Origin: Actinomadura sp. NBRC 104425
GTDB lineage: Bacteria; Actinomycetota; Actinomycetes; Streptosporangiales; Streptosporangiaceae
Reading direction: 5' to 3'
Assembly (NCBI RefSeq): GCF_030269545.1
Contig: NZ_BSTN01000025.1
Span: 1 to 64,000 of the forward strand
DNA length: 64,000 bases
Each line of letters opens with the position of its first letter. The first letter of the stretch is position 1. Below, piece by piece: positions 7,597 through 15,820 of the stretch. The notes beneath the pieces are model-generated. The model was not told where the DNA came from and made no database searches. It was given only the letters and a program-made list of their open reading frames with translations. The position numbers and the translations under genes were made by a program.

Positions 7597-9786
7597 TCAG
7601 CCGCGGCCGGCGGGCTGCGGCTCGCGCCGGTCCGGCGCGTCGGCGGTCCCGTCGCCCAGCAGCAGCCGCAGCTTCTCGCCTTCGACGTCGACGTCCGGCA
7701 GGATGCGGTCCAGCCAGGAGGGCAGCCACCAGGCGGCGCGTCCGAGCAGCGCCATCACCGCCGGGACGATCATCATCCGGACCACGAAGGCGTCGAAGGC
7801 CACCCCGGCCGCCAGCGCGAAGCCCATCATCTTGATCATGGATTCCTCGGCCGTGATGAACCCGGCGAACACCGCGATCATGATGATCGCGGCGGCGGTG
7901 ACGACCCGGGCGCCGTGCCGGAACCCGATGACCACCGCCTCCTTGGGTGCGGCGCCGTGCACGAACTCCTCGCGCATCCGGGTGACCAGGAACACCTGGT
8001 AGTCCATGGCCAGCCCGAACACCACCCCGATCAGGAAGATCGGCATGATGCTGATGATCGGGCCGGTCTGGTCGACGCCCAGCAGGTCGGCCAGCCAGCC
8101 CCACTGGAACACCGCCACCACGGCGCCGAACGTCGCCGCGACCGACAGCAGGAACCCCAGGGTGGCCTTCAGCGGCACCACGATCGACCGGAACACCAGC
8201 ATCAGCAGGATGAACGCCAGCCCGACGACGACCGCCAGGTAGGGCAGCAGCGCGTCCGACAGCTTGGCCGACACGTCGATGGCCATGGCGGTCGATCCGG
8301 TGACCAGGGCGTCGGCGCCGCCGATGGACGGCAGGTCGCGGATGCGCGCGACGAGGTCCTCGGTCGCCTTGTCGCTCGGCCCGCTCTTGGGCACCACGGT
8401 CAGCACGGCGGTGTCACCGGCGGGGTTGGCGGTCGGGGGCGTCACCGCCGCCACGTCGCCGAGGCCCCTGATGCGGCCGGCGAACCGCTGCGCGGCGGCC
8501 TGGGCGTTGCGTCCGTCCACCACGACCATGAGCGGCCCGTTGAAGCCGGGTCCGAAACCCTTGCTGAGCAGGTCGTAGGCCTTGCGCTGGGTGGTGTGCG
8601 ACGGCTTGATCTCGTCACCGGGCAGGCCGAGCCGCAGGTCCAGCGCCGGCGCGGCCACCACACCCATGCCGACGATGGCGAGCAGCAGCACCGGCAGGGG
8701 GCGCCGGACGATGAACCGGGCCCACCGCTCGCCCATCGGCGCCTTGGCGCCGTCGCCGCCGCGCAGGCCGGGGATGCGGCCGCCCAGCACGCGGTTCCCG
8801 GCGAAGCCGAGCAGCGCGGGCAGCAGGCTCAGCGCGATGAGCACGGCCACCGCGACGGCGAACCCGGCGGCGATCCCCATCTCGGTGAGGATCGGGATGT
8901 TCACCACGGCCAGCCCGACCAGCGCGATGATGACCGTCAGGCCGGCGAACACCACCGCCGAGCCCGCGGTGCCCACGGCGCGCCCGGCGGCCTCCTCGCC
9001 GTCGCGTCCCTCCCGCAGCTCGTGCCGGTAGCGGGACACGATGAACAGGGCGTAGTCGATCGCCACGGCCAGGCCCAGCATCAGGGCGAGCGTGGGCGTG
9101 GTGGAGCTCATGTCGACCAGGCCGGTCGCGGCGGTGATGCCCGCCATGGCGATGCCGACGCCGAGGATCGCGTTGAGCAGCGGCAGCCCGGCCGCGATCA
9201 GCGACCCGAACGTGATCACCAGCACCACGGCGGCGACGATCAGTCCGATGACCTCGGTGGCGCTCTGCTCGGGCATGCCCTCGGTGGCGGGGCCGCCCAT
9301 CTCGACGGTCAGCCCGGCGGCGCGTCCCGGCTCGGCGGCCTTTATGAGCGCGTCGCGCGCCTCCTCGGTGACGTCGATGGCCGTCACCCGGTAGGTGACC
9401 TGGGCGTAGGCGATCTTGCCGTCCGGGGAGACGGCTTTGGCCTGGTACGGGTCGACGACGTTCGCCACCTGCGGGGCGGTCTTCAGCTTGGCGATCACCT
9501 GCTGGACGGCGGCCCGGTTCGCGCCGCCGGTCAGCGTGCCGCCCTCGGGGGCGGCGAACACCACGCGCGCGGTCGCCGCGTCCGCCGACACCTGCGGCAT
9601 GCGCTTTTTCAGGATGTCGATCGTGCGCTGCGACTCGGTGCCGGGCATGGAGAAGTCGCTGGTGGTCGGTCCGCTCAGCGTGGCGGCGCCGACGCCGAAC
9701 AGCACCAGCAGCCCCACCCAGAGCAGGGCGACGAGCCTTCGCCGCCGGTATGAGAACCGGGCGAGCCTATACAGGAACGTGGCCAT
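7597..9786 (-). CDS. MMPL-family RND transporter
   Basis: A 729-residue inner-membrane transporter with the two-half MMPL layout: one N-terminal helix (about 16-36), a large periplasm-side loop (about 40-175), five more helices, then the same pattern repeated. The paired proton-relay motifs are visible as D244-Y245 (IDYALFIVSRYRHE) and D595-Y596 (MDYQVFLVTRMREE). It lacks the long C-terminal tail of MmpL3. Family members export lipids, siderophores or drugs using proton motive force; the cargo here is unknown. A TetR gene lies 202 bases upstream on the same strand and is its likely regulator. GGGA precedes the ATG at a suitable distance. Confidence 0.9.
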   Translation of the reverse strand: MATFLYRLARFSYRRRRLVALLWVGLLVLFGVGAATLSGPTTSDFSMPGTESQRTIDILKKRMPQVSADAATARVVFAAPEGGTLTGGANRAAVQQVIAKLKTAPQVANVVDPYQAKAVSPDGKIAYAQVTYRVTAIDVTEEARDALIKAAEPGRAAGLTVEMGGPATEGMPEQSATEVIGLIVAAVVLVITFGSLIAAGLPLLNAILGVGIAMAGITAATGLVDMSSTTPTLALMLGLAVAIDYALFIVSRYRHELREGRDGEEAAGRAVGTAGSAVVFAGLTVIIALVGLAVVNIPILTEMGIAAGFAVAVAVLIALSLLPALLGFAGNRVLGGRIPGLRGGDGAKAPMGERWARFIVRRPLPVLLLAIVGMGVVAAPALDLRLGLPGDEIKPSHTTQRKAYDLLSKGFGPGFNGPLMVVVDGRNAQAAAQRFAGRIRGLGDVAAVTPPTANPAGDTAVLTVVPKSGPSDKATEDLVARIRDLPSIGGADALVTGSTAMAIDVSAKLSDALLPYLAVVVGLAFILLMLVFRSIVVPLKATLGFLLSVAATFGAVVAVFQWGWLADLLGVDQTGPIISIMPIFLIGVVFGLAMDYQVFLVTRMREEFVHGAAPKEAVVIGFRHGARVVTAAAIIMIAVFAGFITAEESMIKMMGFALAAGVAFDAFVVRMMIVPAVMALLGRAAWWLPSWLDRILPDVDVEGEKLRLLLGDGTADAPDRREPQPAGRG

Positions 9787-9798
9787 GCGAATCCCAAT

Positions 9799-9812
9799 CG
9801 ATGACTAATCGG
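9799..9812. promoter_or_regulatory. Weak candidate operator upstream of the MMPL gene
   Basis: The sequence TGACTAATCGGTCA has TGAC and GTCA arms around six bases, 13 bases upstream of the MMPL start codon. It could bind the TetR protein encoded just upstream, but the arms are short. Confidence 0.25.
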
Positions 9813-9988
9813 TCACGATCAGCTGCCGGAGGGCGTGTCCCCTGCGACGGCAGCGCACCACCTACGGGCGGGTGGCGGAATCGCCTGACGGAGGGCTGGG
9901 GCCCGTCAGACGCGAGCGGGGAGAGGGTGGGATTGCCGTCGGCGGGGGTACGGCGGCCGACCTGACGGCGGGGCCGGCGCCGCAGGGC

Positions 9989-10585
9989 TCAGGGGGTCGG
10001 AAGCCCGGCGCGCAGCCGGGCGAAGGCGTCCTCGAACAACTCGGTGATGTCCGTGTCGGTCCTTCCTTCCGTCCACAGGTCCAGCACGACGCGGATCGCC
10101 AGGCCGACGGTCCCCGCCATGAGACGGGGGTACGGGTCGCGCTTCGCGTCGGTTCCGGTGCGTTCGGCGATGGTTGCGCAGAGCTCCTCCTGCAGCTCCG
10201 CGAAGCCGCGCATGTGCCAGGCGAGCAGCGCGGGTTCGTCCTTGATGACGCGCAGCAGCGGGATGGTCTCCTCCAGGTGGCCGACGGACTGCAGCAGCTC
10301 CACGACGGCATGCCGCAGCGACTCCCAGACCGGCTCGTCGGCCGGCCGGGCCCGCACCGCGTCGATCAGCTCCCGCACCCCGTCCACCATCGGCCCAACG
10401 ATCGCCTCCTCCTTGCCGGGGAAATAGTTGTGGAACGTCCGCGGCGAGACCCCCGCCTCGTCGGCGATCGCCTCGACCGTGACACCCTCCACGCCCCGCG
10501 CCAGCACCAGCCGCACCGCCGCCCGGATCAACGCCTCCCGGGTCGCGGCCTTCTTGCGCTCGCGCAGGCCCATTTCCACCGTCAT
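9989..10585 (-). CDS. TetR-family transcriptional regulator
   Basis: A 198-residue repressor-type protein. The N-terminal helix-turn-helix is clear (TREALIRAAVRLVLARG then VTVEAIADEAGVSPRTFHNYFPGKEEAI, about 14-62); the rest is a helical ligand and dimer domain. The start at 10585 gives MTVEMGLRERKK; a second ATG four codons later (10573) is equally possible and has GGTGGAA directly before it. It precedes the MMPL transporter in the same direction, the usual arrangement of an efflux pump and its ligand-responsive repressor. Inverted repeats just upstream may be autoregulatory sites. Confidence 0.9.
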   Translation of the reverse strand: MTVEMGLRERKKAATREALIRAAVRLVLARGVEGVTVEAIADEAGVSPRTFHNYFPGKEEAIVGPMVDGVRELIDAVRARPADEPVWESLRHAVVELLQSVGHLEETIPLLRVIKDEPALLAWHMRGFAELQEELCATIAERTGTDAKRDPYPRLMAGTVGLAIRVVLDLWTEGRTDTDITELFEDAFARLRAGLPTP

Positions 10586-10605
10586 GCCCCAACCGTACGA
10601 CGAAC

Positions 10606-10620
10606 TTGCACAACCTGCAA
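10606..10620. promoter_or_regulatory. Candidate TetR operator
   Basis: An inverted repeat TTGCA-5-TGCAA lies 21 bases upstream of the TetR start, where an autoregulatory operator would be expected. The arms are perfect but only five bases. Confidence 0.4.
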
Positions 10621-10641
10621 AACTTCACTGACTGCCAACTT

Positions 10642-10659
10642 GCGTGATCTGCATCACGC
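10642..10659. promoter_or_regulatory. Inverted repeat upstream of the TetR gene
   Basis: GCGTGAT-CTGC-ATCACGC is a perfect 7-bp inverted repeat with a 4-base spacer, in the divergent gap between the TetR gene and the orphan gene at 10865. It may be a second operator for either direction. The rest of this 279-base gap shows nothing further. Confidence 0.4.
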
Positions 10660-10864
10660 GAACCGCTCGGTTCCGCCCACTCACCCCGGACCGCCGCGTC
10701 TCCCCTGCTCAGGACCTCATTGCCCCCCGGCAGACAGATCTCACGCTCCGCCCGCGCACACTCCCGCACCGGCGCCCCCGGCAGACGCCGAACGCCCGCT
10801 GCCCTCGCCACCAGGCGAGCCGACCAGCTGAGTCGCGTCGTGGGTTCGCAGGGACAATGAGGCC

Positions 10865-11260
10865 ATGTCACGACATGCGTTCGTGTTCGTCGGAGGGGCG
10901 GACGTCACCTTGGATGACCTGGTGGCGCTCGGCGAGCGGGTTCTGGAAGGGTCCTTCGTTCCGGACGGTGACGGGACGCTCCTGTTGGTGATGCGCGGTG
11001 GGGCCGTGGCGGTGAACCTGAGCCGGCACATCTTCACAGATGACCCCGAGGACGACGATGACTTCCCGTCCTACGAGGCGCATCCCTACTGGTTCGAGGT
11101 CCGCGACCTGGACAAGAACTACGGTCGTCAGATGGAGATCGCACGGGACATCTTTCACGCCGTCGTGGACGAGGGGCGGTGGCGGGCGTTCCTGAGCGAC
11201 GATCTCCAGACGCTCGAAGCCGTCTACACACCGGCGGACGGGCTCATCGATTACGCCTGA
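10865..11260 (+). CDS. Hypothetical acidic protein
   Basis: A 131-residue soluble protein that I do not recognise. It begins HAFVFVGGADVTLDDLVALGERVL, has an acidic patch DDPEDDDD near 60, and a long helix-like stretch (KNYGRQMEIARDIFHAVVDE). There is no signal peptide or membrane segment. Size, acidity and solitary position recall immunity-type orphans of polymorphic toxin loci, but no toxin gene is next to it and this is only a guess. Codon use is like that of neighbouring genes, supporting real coding. The ribosome site is weak (GAGG very close to the ATG). Confidence 0.7.
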   Translation: MSRHAFVFVGGADVTLDDLVALGERVLEGSFVPDGDGTLLLVMRGGAVAVNLSRHIFTDDPEDDDDFPSYEAHPYWFEVRDLDKNYGRQMEIARDIFHAVVDEGRWRAFLSDDLQTLEAVYTPADGLIDYA

Positions 11261-11626
11261 TGACGCGGTGCGCCGGAAGAACCGGCCCGGCGCCGGCCCC
11301 GACAGGCCGCGCCGCGACACCGACCGGATCCTTCGGCGCCGCGGCCAGAAGCTCGACTTCACCATCGACCGCGACGGCCAACCACCGCTTCCGGAGTGCG
11401 GGCAACTGCGACGCAGCGGGTTCGGGTTCGCGCTGCGGTTGGGCGCGGCGTCGTCTCGGTGTCAGTGCGGCCGGTCGTCGGAGGCGCCGACGGACTCCAG
11501 GGGGCGGGCGGCGACGCACAGCCACATCGAGTTGCCCGTGTTCGGTGGGCGCCCTGTCGGCTCGACCCGGCCGTGCCGTCCGCACACGTGCAGGCTCGGC
11601 GCGGCCGACCCAGCCCCCGGACACGC
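11261..11626. other. Intergenic stretch with no convincing gene
   Basis: Open frames run through this GC-rich segment on both strands, but they are low in complexity, rich in Arg, Pro and Ala, and lack ribosome sites. One plus-strand frame contains GQKLDFTIDRDGQPPLPECG, which looks protein-like and may be a remnant, but nothing around it confirms this. Confidence 0.4.
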
Positions 11627-11660
11627 GAACGCCCCCGCCTCAACCGAGGCGAGGGCGTTC
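11627..11660 (-). terminator. Terminator downstream of tRNA-Ala copy 1
   Basis: A hairpin of 14 pairs with one mismatch (GAACGCCC + CGCCTC paired with GAGGCG + GGGCGTTC) around an AACC loop, ten bases past the tRNA 3' end on the minus strand. Confidence 0.8.
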
Positions 11661-11669
11661 CGCTACGGG

Positions 11670-11742
11670 TGGAGCTATGGGGATTCGAACCCCAGACCTC
11701 CTCCATGCCATGGAGGCGCGCTACCAACTGCGCCATAGCCCC
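11670..11742 (-). tRNA. tRNA-Ala (GGC anticodon), copy 1
   Basis: Read on the minus strand, the 73 bases fold as a complete cloverleaf: acceptor GGGGCTA with TAGCTCC (one G-U pair), D arm GCGC/GCGC, anticodon stem CCTCC/GGAGG with loop ATGGCAT giving anticodon GGC, and T arm TGGGG-TTCGAAT-CCCCA, discriminator A. CCA is not encoded. It is identical in sequence to the copy at 12226-12298. Confidence 0.96.
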
Positions 11743-12225
11743 AGACGTCGGTCCGACCGACCAACGAAAAGCTTAGTGCACTCGGGACACCACTCGCGCC
11801 ACATATATCCCCCCGCCGTCCCAGAGCAGCCCCCGTGCCCCACCGCAACGCCCCGCTGCCCAAACCCGGGCCGCCCGCTGCGCCCTGGACAAAGGCCGAC
11901 CACCGCGACAGGCCGCGCGCGCCACATCGGACGCCGACGCGTTCCTACATCACGCCTGGCAGCTCTTCGCCAACGACGGGGGCAAAGGGCGAAGCCTCAA
12001 CCACAAGGCGAGCGAAGCTCACCAGCCCCTCACCAACCCGCACGCAACTCACAAACAGCCATGAGGATGGGGGCAAGGGGCGAAGCCCCAAAAACGCACA
12101 CCCGAACGGTGGGCCGCGGCGAGCGTTCTACGCGAGCCGCACTCGGGGGGCCGGGGGTCGCCCCCGGGAGAAACGACGAGGGAGAGGGGCCCGCGCTTTA
12201 TGCGGGCCCCTCTCCCACTTCCGAG
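11743..12225. other. Spacer between the two tRNA-Ala genes
   Basis: No gene is supported. It holds an imperfect 20-base direct repeat (11978-11997 and 12069-12088, 18 of 20 identical), a 7-bp hairpin CCGGGGG-TCG-CCCCCGG (12151-12167), and the terminator of tRNA copy 2. A TAAGCT hexamer at about 11772-11777 on the minus strand could be the -10 box for tRNA copy 1. Confidence 0.5.
12180..12216 (-). terminator. Terminator downstream of tRNA-Ala copy 2
   Basis: A perfect 15-bp stem (GGGAGAGGGGCCCGC at 12180-12194 with its complement at 12202-12216) and loop GCTTTAT, nine bases past the 3' end of tRNA copy 2. Confidence 0.9.
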
Positions 12226-12298
12226 TGGAGCTATGGGGATTCGAACCCCAGACCTCCTCCATGCCATGGAGGCGCGCTACCAACTGCGCCATAGCCCC
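12226..12298 (-). tRNA. tRNA-Ala (GGC anticodon), copy 2
   Basis: Same 73-base cloverleaf and GGC anticodon as copy 1, with no encoded CCA. It lies 72 bases downstream of the histidine phosphatase gene on the same strand, so it may be read both from its own promoter and by readthrough of the rsfS operon. Confidence 0.96.
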
Positions 12299-12336
12299 GC
12301 CACTGCGTGGACTTGCATCCCGCAGCGCTCCGCCAG

Positions 12337-12365
12337 TGTATAGGAACAGAGGCGGTGGACTCGAA
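12337..12365 (-). promoter_or_regulatory. Candidate promoter of tRNA-Ala copy 2
   Basis: On the minus strand a TATACA -10 hexamer (12342-12337) is preceded at 17 bases by a weak -35 TTCGAG. It would start transcription about 30 bases before the mature tRNA end. Confidence 0.4.
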
Positions 12366-12370
12366 TCGAT

Positions 12371-13027
12371 TCAGGTGCCGTTGTCGGTGCGGTCGTCGCT
12401 GAGGACGGGTTCGGGGAGGGTTCCGGCGTTGTGCTCGGCCAGGCGCCAGCCGCCGTTGCGCCGTTCGGCGAGGACGGACCAGCAGCAGTTGGACAGGCCG
12501 CCGATGCCGTCCCATACCTCTTCCGGAAGGCCGAGCATCTGGCATATGCCGAGGCGGATGGCGGCGCCGTGGGAGGCGACGACGAGCAGCCCGTCGGGGG
12601 GCAGGTCGTCCACGGCGCGGTCGAGGGCGGCGCTGACGCGCTTGCCGACCTGGGCGGCGGTCTCGCCGCCGGGGGGCTGCCAGGCGGCGCGTTCGGCCGG
12701 GTAGCGTTCTCTGATCTCTTGGCCGGTGAGGCCCTCCCAGGCGCCGCCGTGGCGTTCGACCAGATCGGGGTCGTGCCGGACGGGCAGGCCGGTGAGGGCG
12801 GCCAGGGCCTCGGCGGTGCGGGCGGCGCGTTGCAGGGGCGAGGCCAGGATGGCGGTGGGGCGCAGCGCCGCCAGCAGCCTGGCCGCGCGTTCGGCCTGCC
12901 GGACGCCGGTCTCGTCGAGGGGGATGTCGGTGCGGCCCTGGAAGCGGTTCTCGACGTTCCAGCGGGTCTGGCCGTGGCGCCAGAGGACGAGGGTGCGTTT
13001 GCCGGGGGTCCTGCGGGGTTCAGTCAC
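12371..13027 (-). CDS. Histidine phosphatase family protein
   Basis: A 218-residue phosphoglycerate-mutase-like phosphatase. The catalytic RHGQT sits at 17-21 (H18), followed by the conserved NRFQGRTDIPLDETG; the acid/base region GGAWEGLTGQEI and second histidine VVASHGAAIRL are present. Start is the GTG at 13027, which overlaps the rsfS stop by eight bases, so the genes are translationally coupled. In actinobacteria this position after rsfS commonly holds such a phosphatase, sometimes called glucosyl-3-phosphoglycerate phosphatase or phosphoglycerate mutase; the substrate is not resolved by sequence. Confidence 0.9.
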   Translation of the reverse strand: MTEPRRTPGKRTLVLWRHGQTRWNVENRFQGRTDIPLDETGVRQAERAARLLAALRPTAILASPLQRAARTAEALAALTGLPVRHDPDLVERHGGAWEGLTGQEIRERYPAERAAWQPPGGETAAQVGKRVSAALDRAVDDLPPDGLLVVASHGAAIRLGICQMLGLPEEVWDGIGGLSNCCWSVLAERRNGGWRLAEHNAGTLPEPVLSDDRTDNGT

Positions 13028-13433
13028 GCGGGCTCCCCACGGCGCGGGGGCGCTGGGCGGCGTGGGCGTTGATGCTCTCGGGCAGTTCGATGAGGGGGCA
13101 GTCCTTCCACAGCCGTTCCAGGCTGTAGTAGACGCGGTCCTCCTCGTGCTGGATGTGCACGATGACGTCGATGTAGTCGAGCAGCACCCAGCGGCCCTCG
13201 CGTTCGCCCTCGCGGCGGACGGGCTTGGCGTCGGCGTCCTCGCGCAGGCGCTTTTCGATCTCGTCGACGATGGCGCGGACCTGCCGGTCGTTGGGCGCCG
13301 AGCACAGCACGAAGGCGTCGGTGATGACCAGCTGCTCGCTGACGTCGTAGGCAAGGATGTCGTCGGCCAGCTTGTCGCTCGCCGCCTCAGCGGCGACCCG
13401 GACCAGCTGCACGGCCCTGTCGGATGCGGTCAC
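13020..13433 (-). CDS. rsfS: Ribosome silencing factor RsfS
   Basis: A 137-residue RsfS/Iojap protein that binds ribosomal protein L14 and blocks subunit joining when nutrients are low. The family core is clear: AAEAASDKLADDILAYDVS at the start, then VLLDYIDVIVHIQHEEDRVYYSLERLW. It starts at a GTG with GGGAGGA about 14 bases upstream, a slightly long spacing. It lies between nadD and the phosphatase gene, the standard actinobacterial order. Confidence 0.95.
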   Translation of the reverse strand: MTASDRAVQLVRVAAEAASDKLADDILAYDVSEQLVITDAFVLCSAPNDRQVRAIVDEIEKRLREDADAKPVRREGEREGRWVLLDYIDVIVHIQHEEDRVYYSLERLWKDCPLIELPESINAHAAQRPRAVGSPRD

Positions 13434-13520
13434 GATGCGCTCGCGATCCTCCCTGTCGGGGACGGTTCCCGGGTACAGCCTCTCACGGACGGTGGGAACG
13501 GGCCCCAGTCGTTGTCGTGT

Positions 13521-13550
13521 CCCGGTGCGGCCAGGTCCTCCGGCACCGGG
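13521..13550 (-). terminator. Possible hairpin between nadD and rsfS
   Basis: An 8-bp stem (CCCGGTGC and its complement) with a 14-base loop lies in the 206-base gap downstream of nadD. It may attenuate rather than end transcription. Confidence 0.35.
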
Positions 13551-13639
13551 CGGTCCCTTTCCAGGGTATGGCCCGGGCCGCGTCGCGGGGAAACCAATAT
13601 CGGGTGATGTCCGGGCAGGTCAGGGCGGTGGCGGCCGGG

Positions 13640-14242
13640 TCAGGCGGCCTGGTCGTGGTACAGGGCGCGCTTGTTGATGTACTGGACGATCCCGTCCGGC
13701 ACCAGGTACCAGATCGGCTCGCCGGCGCGGACCCGGTCCCGGCATTCGGTGGAGGAGATCGCCAGGGCGGGCACCTCCATGAGGCTGACCCGGCCGTTGG
13801 GCAGCCCCGGGTCGGCCAGCTTGTGCCCGGGGCGGGTGCAGCCGATGAAGTGCGCCAGCTCGAACAGTTCCTCGGCGTTGTGCCAGGTGAGCATCTTGCT
13901 GAGGGCGTCGGCTCCGGTGATGAAGAACAGTTCGGTGTCGGGGCCGTGCAGGCGGCGCATGTCCCGCAGGGTGTCGACGGTGTAGGTGGGGCCGGGGCGG
14001 TCGATGTCGATCCGGCTGACCGAGAAGCGGGGGTTGGACGCGGTGGCGATCACGGCCATGAGGTAGCGGTCCTCGGCGGGGGTGATGAGGCGCCCCTCCT
14101 TGTGCGCGGAGCGGCCGGTGGGTACGAACACCACCTCGTCGAGCGAGAACACGTGGGCGACCTCGCTGGCGGCCACCAGGTGGCCGTGGTGGATGGGGTC
14201 GAACGTGCCGCCCATGATCCCCAGTCGCCGCTTTTGCGTCAT
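13640..14242 (-). CDS. nadD: Nicotinate-nucleotide adenylyltransferase
   Basis: A 200-residue enzyme that adenylates nicotinate mononucleotide in NAD synthesis. It shows the nucleotidyltransferase signature GGTFDPIHHGHL (11-22), the substrate-binding GPTYTVDTLRDMR and the C-terminal ISSTECR motif. The ATG at 14242 begins the family at MTQKRRLGIMGG; the frame is open far upstream, but that part is the shadow of the next gene. No good ribosome site is visible. It is followed by rsfS as in most actinobacteria. Confidence 0.95.
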   Translation of the reverse strand: MTQKRRLGIMGGTFDPIHHGHLVAASEVAHVFSLDEVVFVPTGRSAHKEGRLITPAEDRYLMAVIATASNPRFSVSRIDIDRPGPTYTVDTLRDMRRLHGPDTELFFITGADALSKMLTWHNAEELFELAHFIGCTRPGHKLADPGLPNGRVSLMEVPALAISSTECRDRVRAGEPIWYLVPDGIVQYINKRALYHDQAA

Positions 14243-14292
14243 GGCGACGAGAATAGCCAGCGATGGGGATGATCGAATCCCCCGGGGGTCGG

Positions 14293-15600
14293 TCAGGTGG
14301 CCGTCAGTGGCCGGTCGAGGCCCGGGATGGGGGGTTCGCCGGAGTCCCATGTGACGACCCGTACCGCCTTGCCGATCTCCACGCGCGGGACGGCGCCCGC
14401 GGGCAGGGCGCGCACCTCGGCGGTCAGGCCGATCTCGGCGCGCAGCAGCCGGGCCAGCTCGGCGGACGCCGCCTCGCCCGCGTGCGGCTCGCACGCCACG
14501 ATCAGCCGGGTGCCGGGTTCGCGGCGGTCGACGACGAGCTGGTAGTGCGGGCCGACCAGGCCGGACGCCAGCAGCACCCGTTCCACCTCGCTGGGGTAGA
14601 CGTTGACACCGCGGATCACCAGCATGTCGTCGACGCGGCCGGTGACCTTGCTCATCCGCACCAGCGTCCGGCCGCAGCCGCACGGGCCGCCGGTGAGGGA
14701 GGCGATGTCGCCGGTGCGGTAGCGCAGCAGCGGAAGCGCCTGCTTGGTGGGGGTGGTGAACACCAGTTCGCCGGGCTGCCCCTCGGCGCACGGTTCGCCG
14801 GTCTGCGGGTCGATCGTCTCGACGATGAAGTGGTCCTCGTTGACGTGCAGGCCGTTCTGCTCCAGGCATTCGGCGGCCACGCCGGGCCCGATGACCTCCG
14901 ACAGCCCGTAGATGTCCAGGGCCTTGACCGGTAGGACGGCCTCGATGGCGGTGCGCATCTCCTCCGACCACGGCTCGGCGCCGAACACCCCGGCGCGCAG
15001 CGAGGACAGGTCCGCGCCGACCTCGGCGGCCGCCTCGCCGAGCCGCAGCGCGTAGGCGGGCGTGCAGGTCAGGATGTCGGGACGCAGGTCGGCGATCATG
15101 CGGATCTGCCGCTCGGTCATCCCGCCCGACATGGGCACCACGGCGGCGCCGAGCGCGACCGCGCCCTGGTGGATGCCGATGCCTCCGGTGAACAGGCCGT
15201 ATCCGTAGGCGTTGTGGACCAGGCTGCCGGGTCCGGCGCCCGCGCACGCCAGCGCCCGGGCGCACATCGCCGCCCACAGGTCCAGGTCGGCGCGCGTGTA
15301 GGAGACGAGGGTGGGCCGTCCGCGGGTGCCGCTGGACCCGTGCACGGCCGCGATCTGGTCGCGGGGCACGGTCACCATGCCGAACGGGTAGGCGTCCCAC
15401 AGATCCTGTTTGGTGGTGCGGGGCAGCCGCGGCAGGTCGGCGAGGGCGACGTCGGCGCCGCGTTCGACCCCGGCCTCGCGGAGCCGCCGGCCCTGCACGC
15501 CGTCGGCCGCCAGGAGCCGATCGATCAGGCCCTGCAGGCGGTGTTGCTGCAGCGCGGCCCGCTCGTCCGGGGACATGGCTTCGGCCTTCGGATCGAACAT
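14293..15600 (-). CDS. Phenylacetate-CoA ligase-like adenylate-forming enzyme
   Basis: A 435-residue member of the PaaK branch of the ANL superfamily, which activates an aryl or other acid to its CoA thioester through an acyl-AMP. The ATP motif GSSGTRGRPT is at 88-97, the middle core shows DIYGLSEVIGPG and LLRYRTGDIASL, and the C-terminal domain carries GRVDDMLVIRGVNVYPSEVE and PRVEIGKAVRV with the catalytic lysine. AGGAGG lies just before the chosen ATG. No phenylacetate catabolic genes are near, so the acid substrate is uncertain. It sits between nadD and the divergent M48 gene. Confidence 0.88.
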   Translation of the reverse strand: MFDPKAEAMSPDERAALQQHRLQGLIDRLLAADGVQGRRLREAGVERGADVALADLPRLPRTTKQDLWDAYPFGMVTVPRDQIAAVHGSSGTRGRPTLVSYTRADLDLWAAMCARALACAGAGPGSLVHNAYGYGLFTGGIGIHQGAVALGAAVVPMSGGMTERQIRMIADLRPDILTCTPAYALRLGEAAAEVGADLSSLRAGVFGAEPWSEEMRTAIEAVLPVKALDIYGLSEVIGPGVAAECLEQNGLHVNEDHFIVETIDPQTGEPCAEGQPGELVFTTPTKQALPLLRYRTGDIASLTGGPCGCGRTLVRMSKVTGRVDDMLVIRGVNVYPSEVERVLLASGLVGPHYQLVVDRREPGTRLIVACEPHAGEAASAELARLLRAEIGLTAEVRALPAGAVPRVEIGKAVRVVTWDSGEPPIPGLDRPLTAT

Positions 15601-15820
15601 CGCGCCTCCTCGCGCCGCGCCGCCTGTGATCCGCATTCCAACCGCAGCCCGTCCGGCGCGCAACCCCCGAAGCGTGATCGCGTTCTGCCCGGCCGGGTCC
15701 GGACGCGGCTCCGGGCGGGCGGACGCCGGACACGCCGGAAAGGTTCGCGGCCACTGCCGGACGCGGCCGACCGGCGGTCTGCGAGGGAACCTCGGGGCGG
15801 CGGCGTTCGTCGGACGTACC

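Noticed and set aside
11268..11738. 156-codon plus-strand frame ending inside tRNA-Ala copy 1
   Set aside because: It runs antisense through the terminator and tRNA, has no ribosome site, and only a short part looks protein-like.
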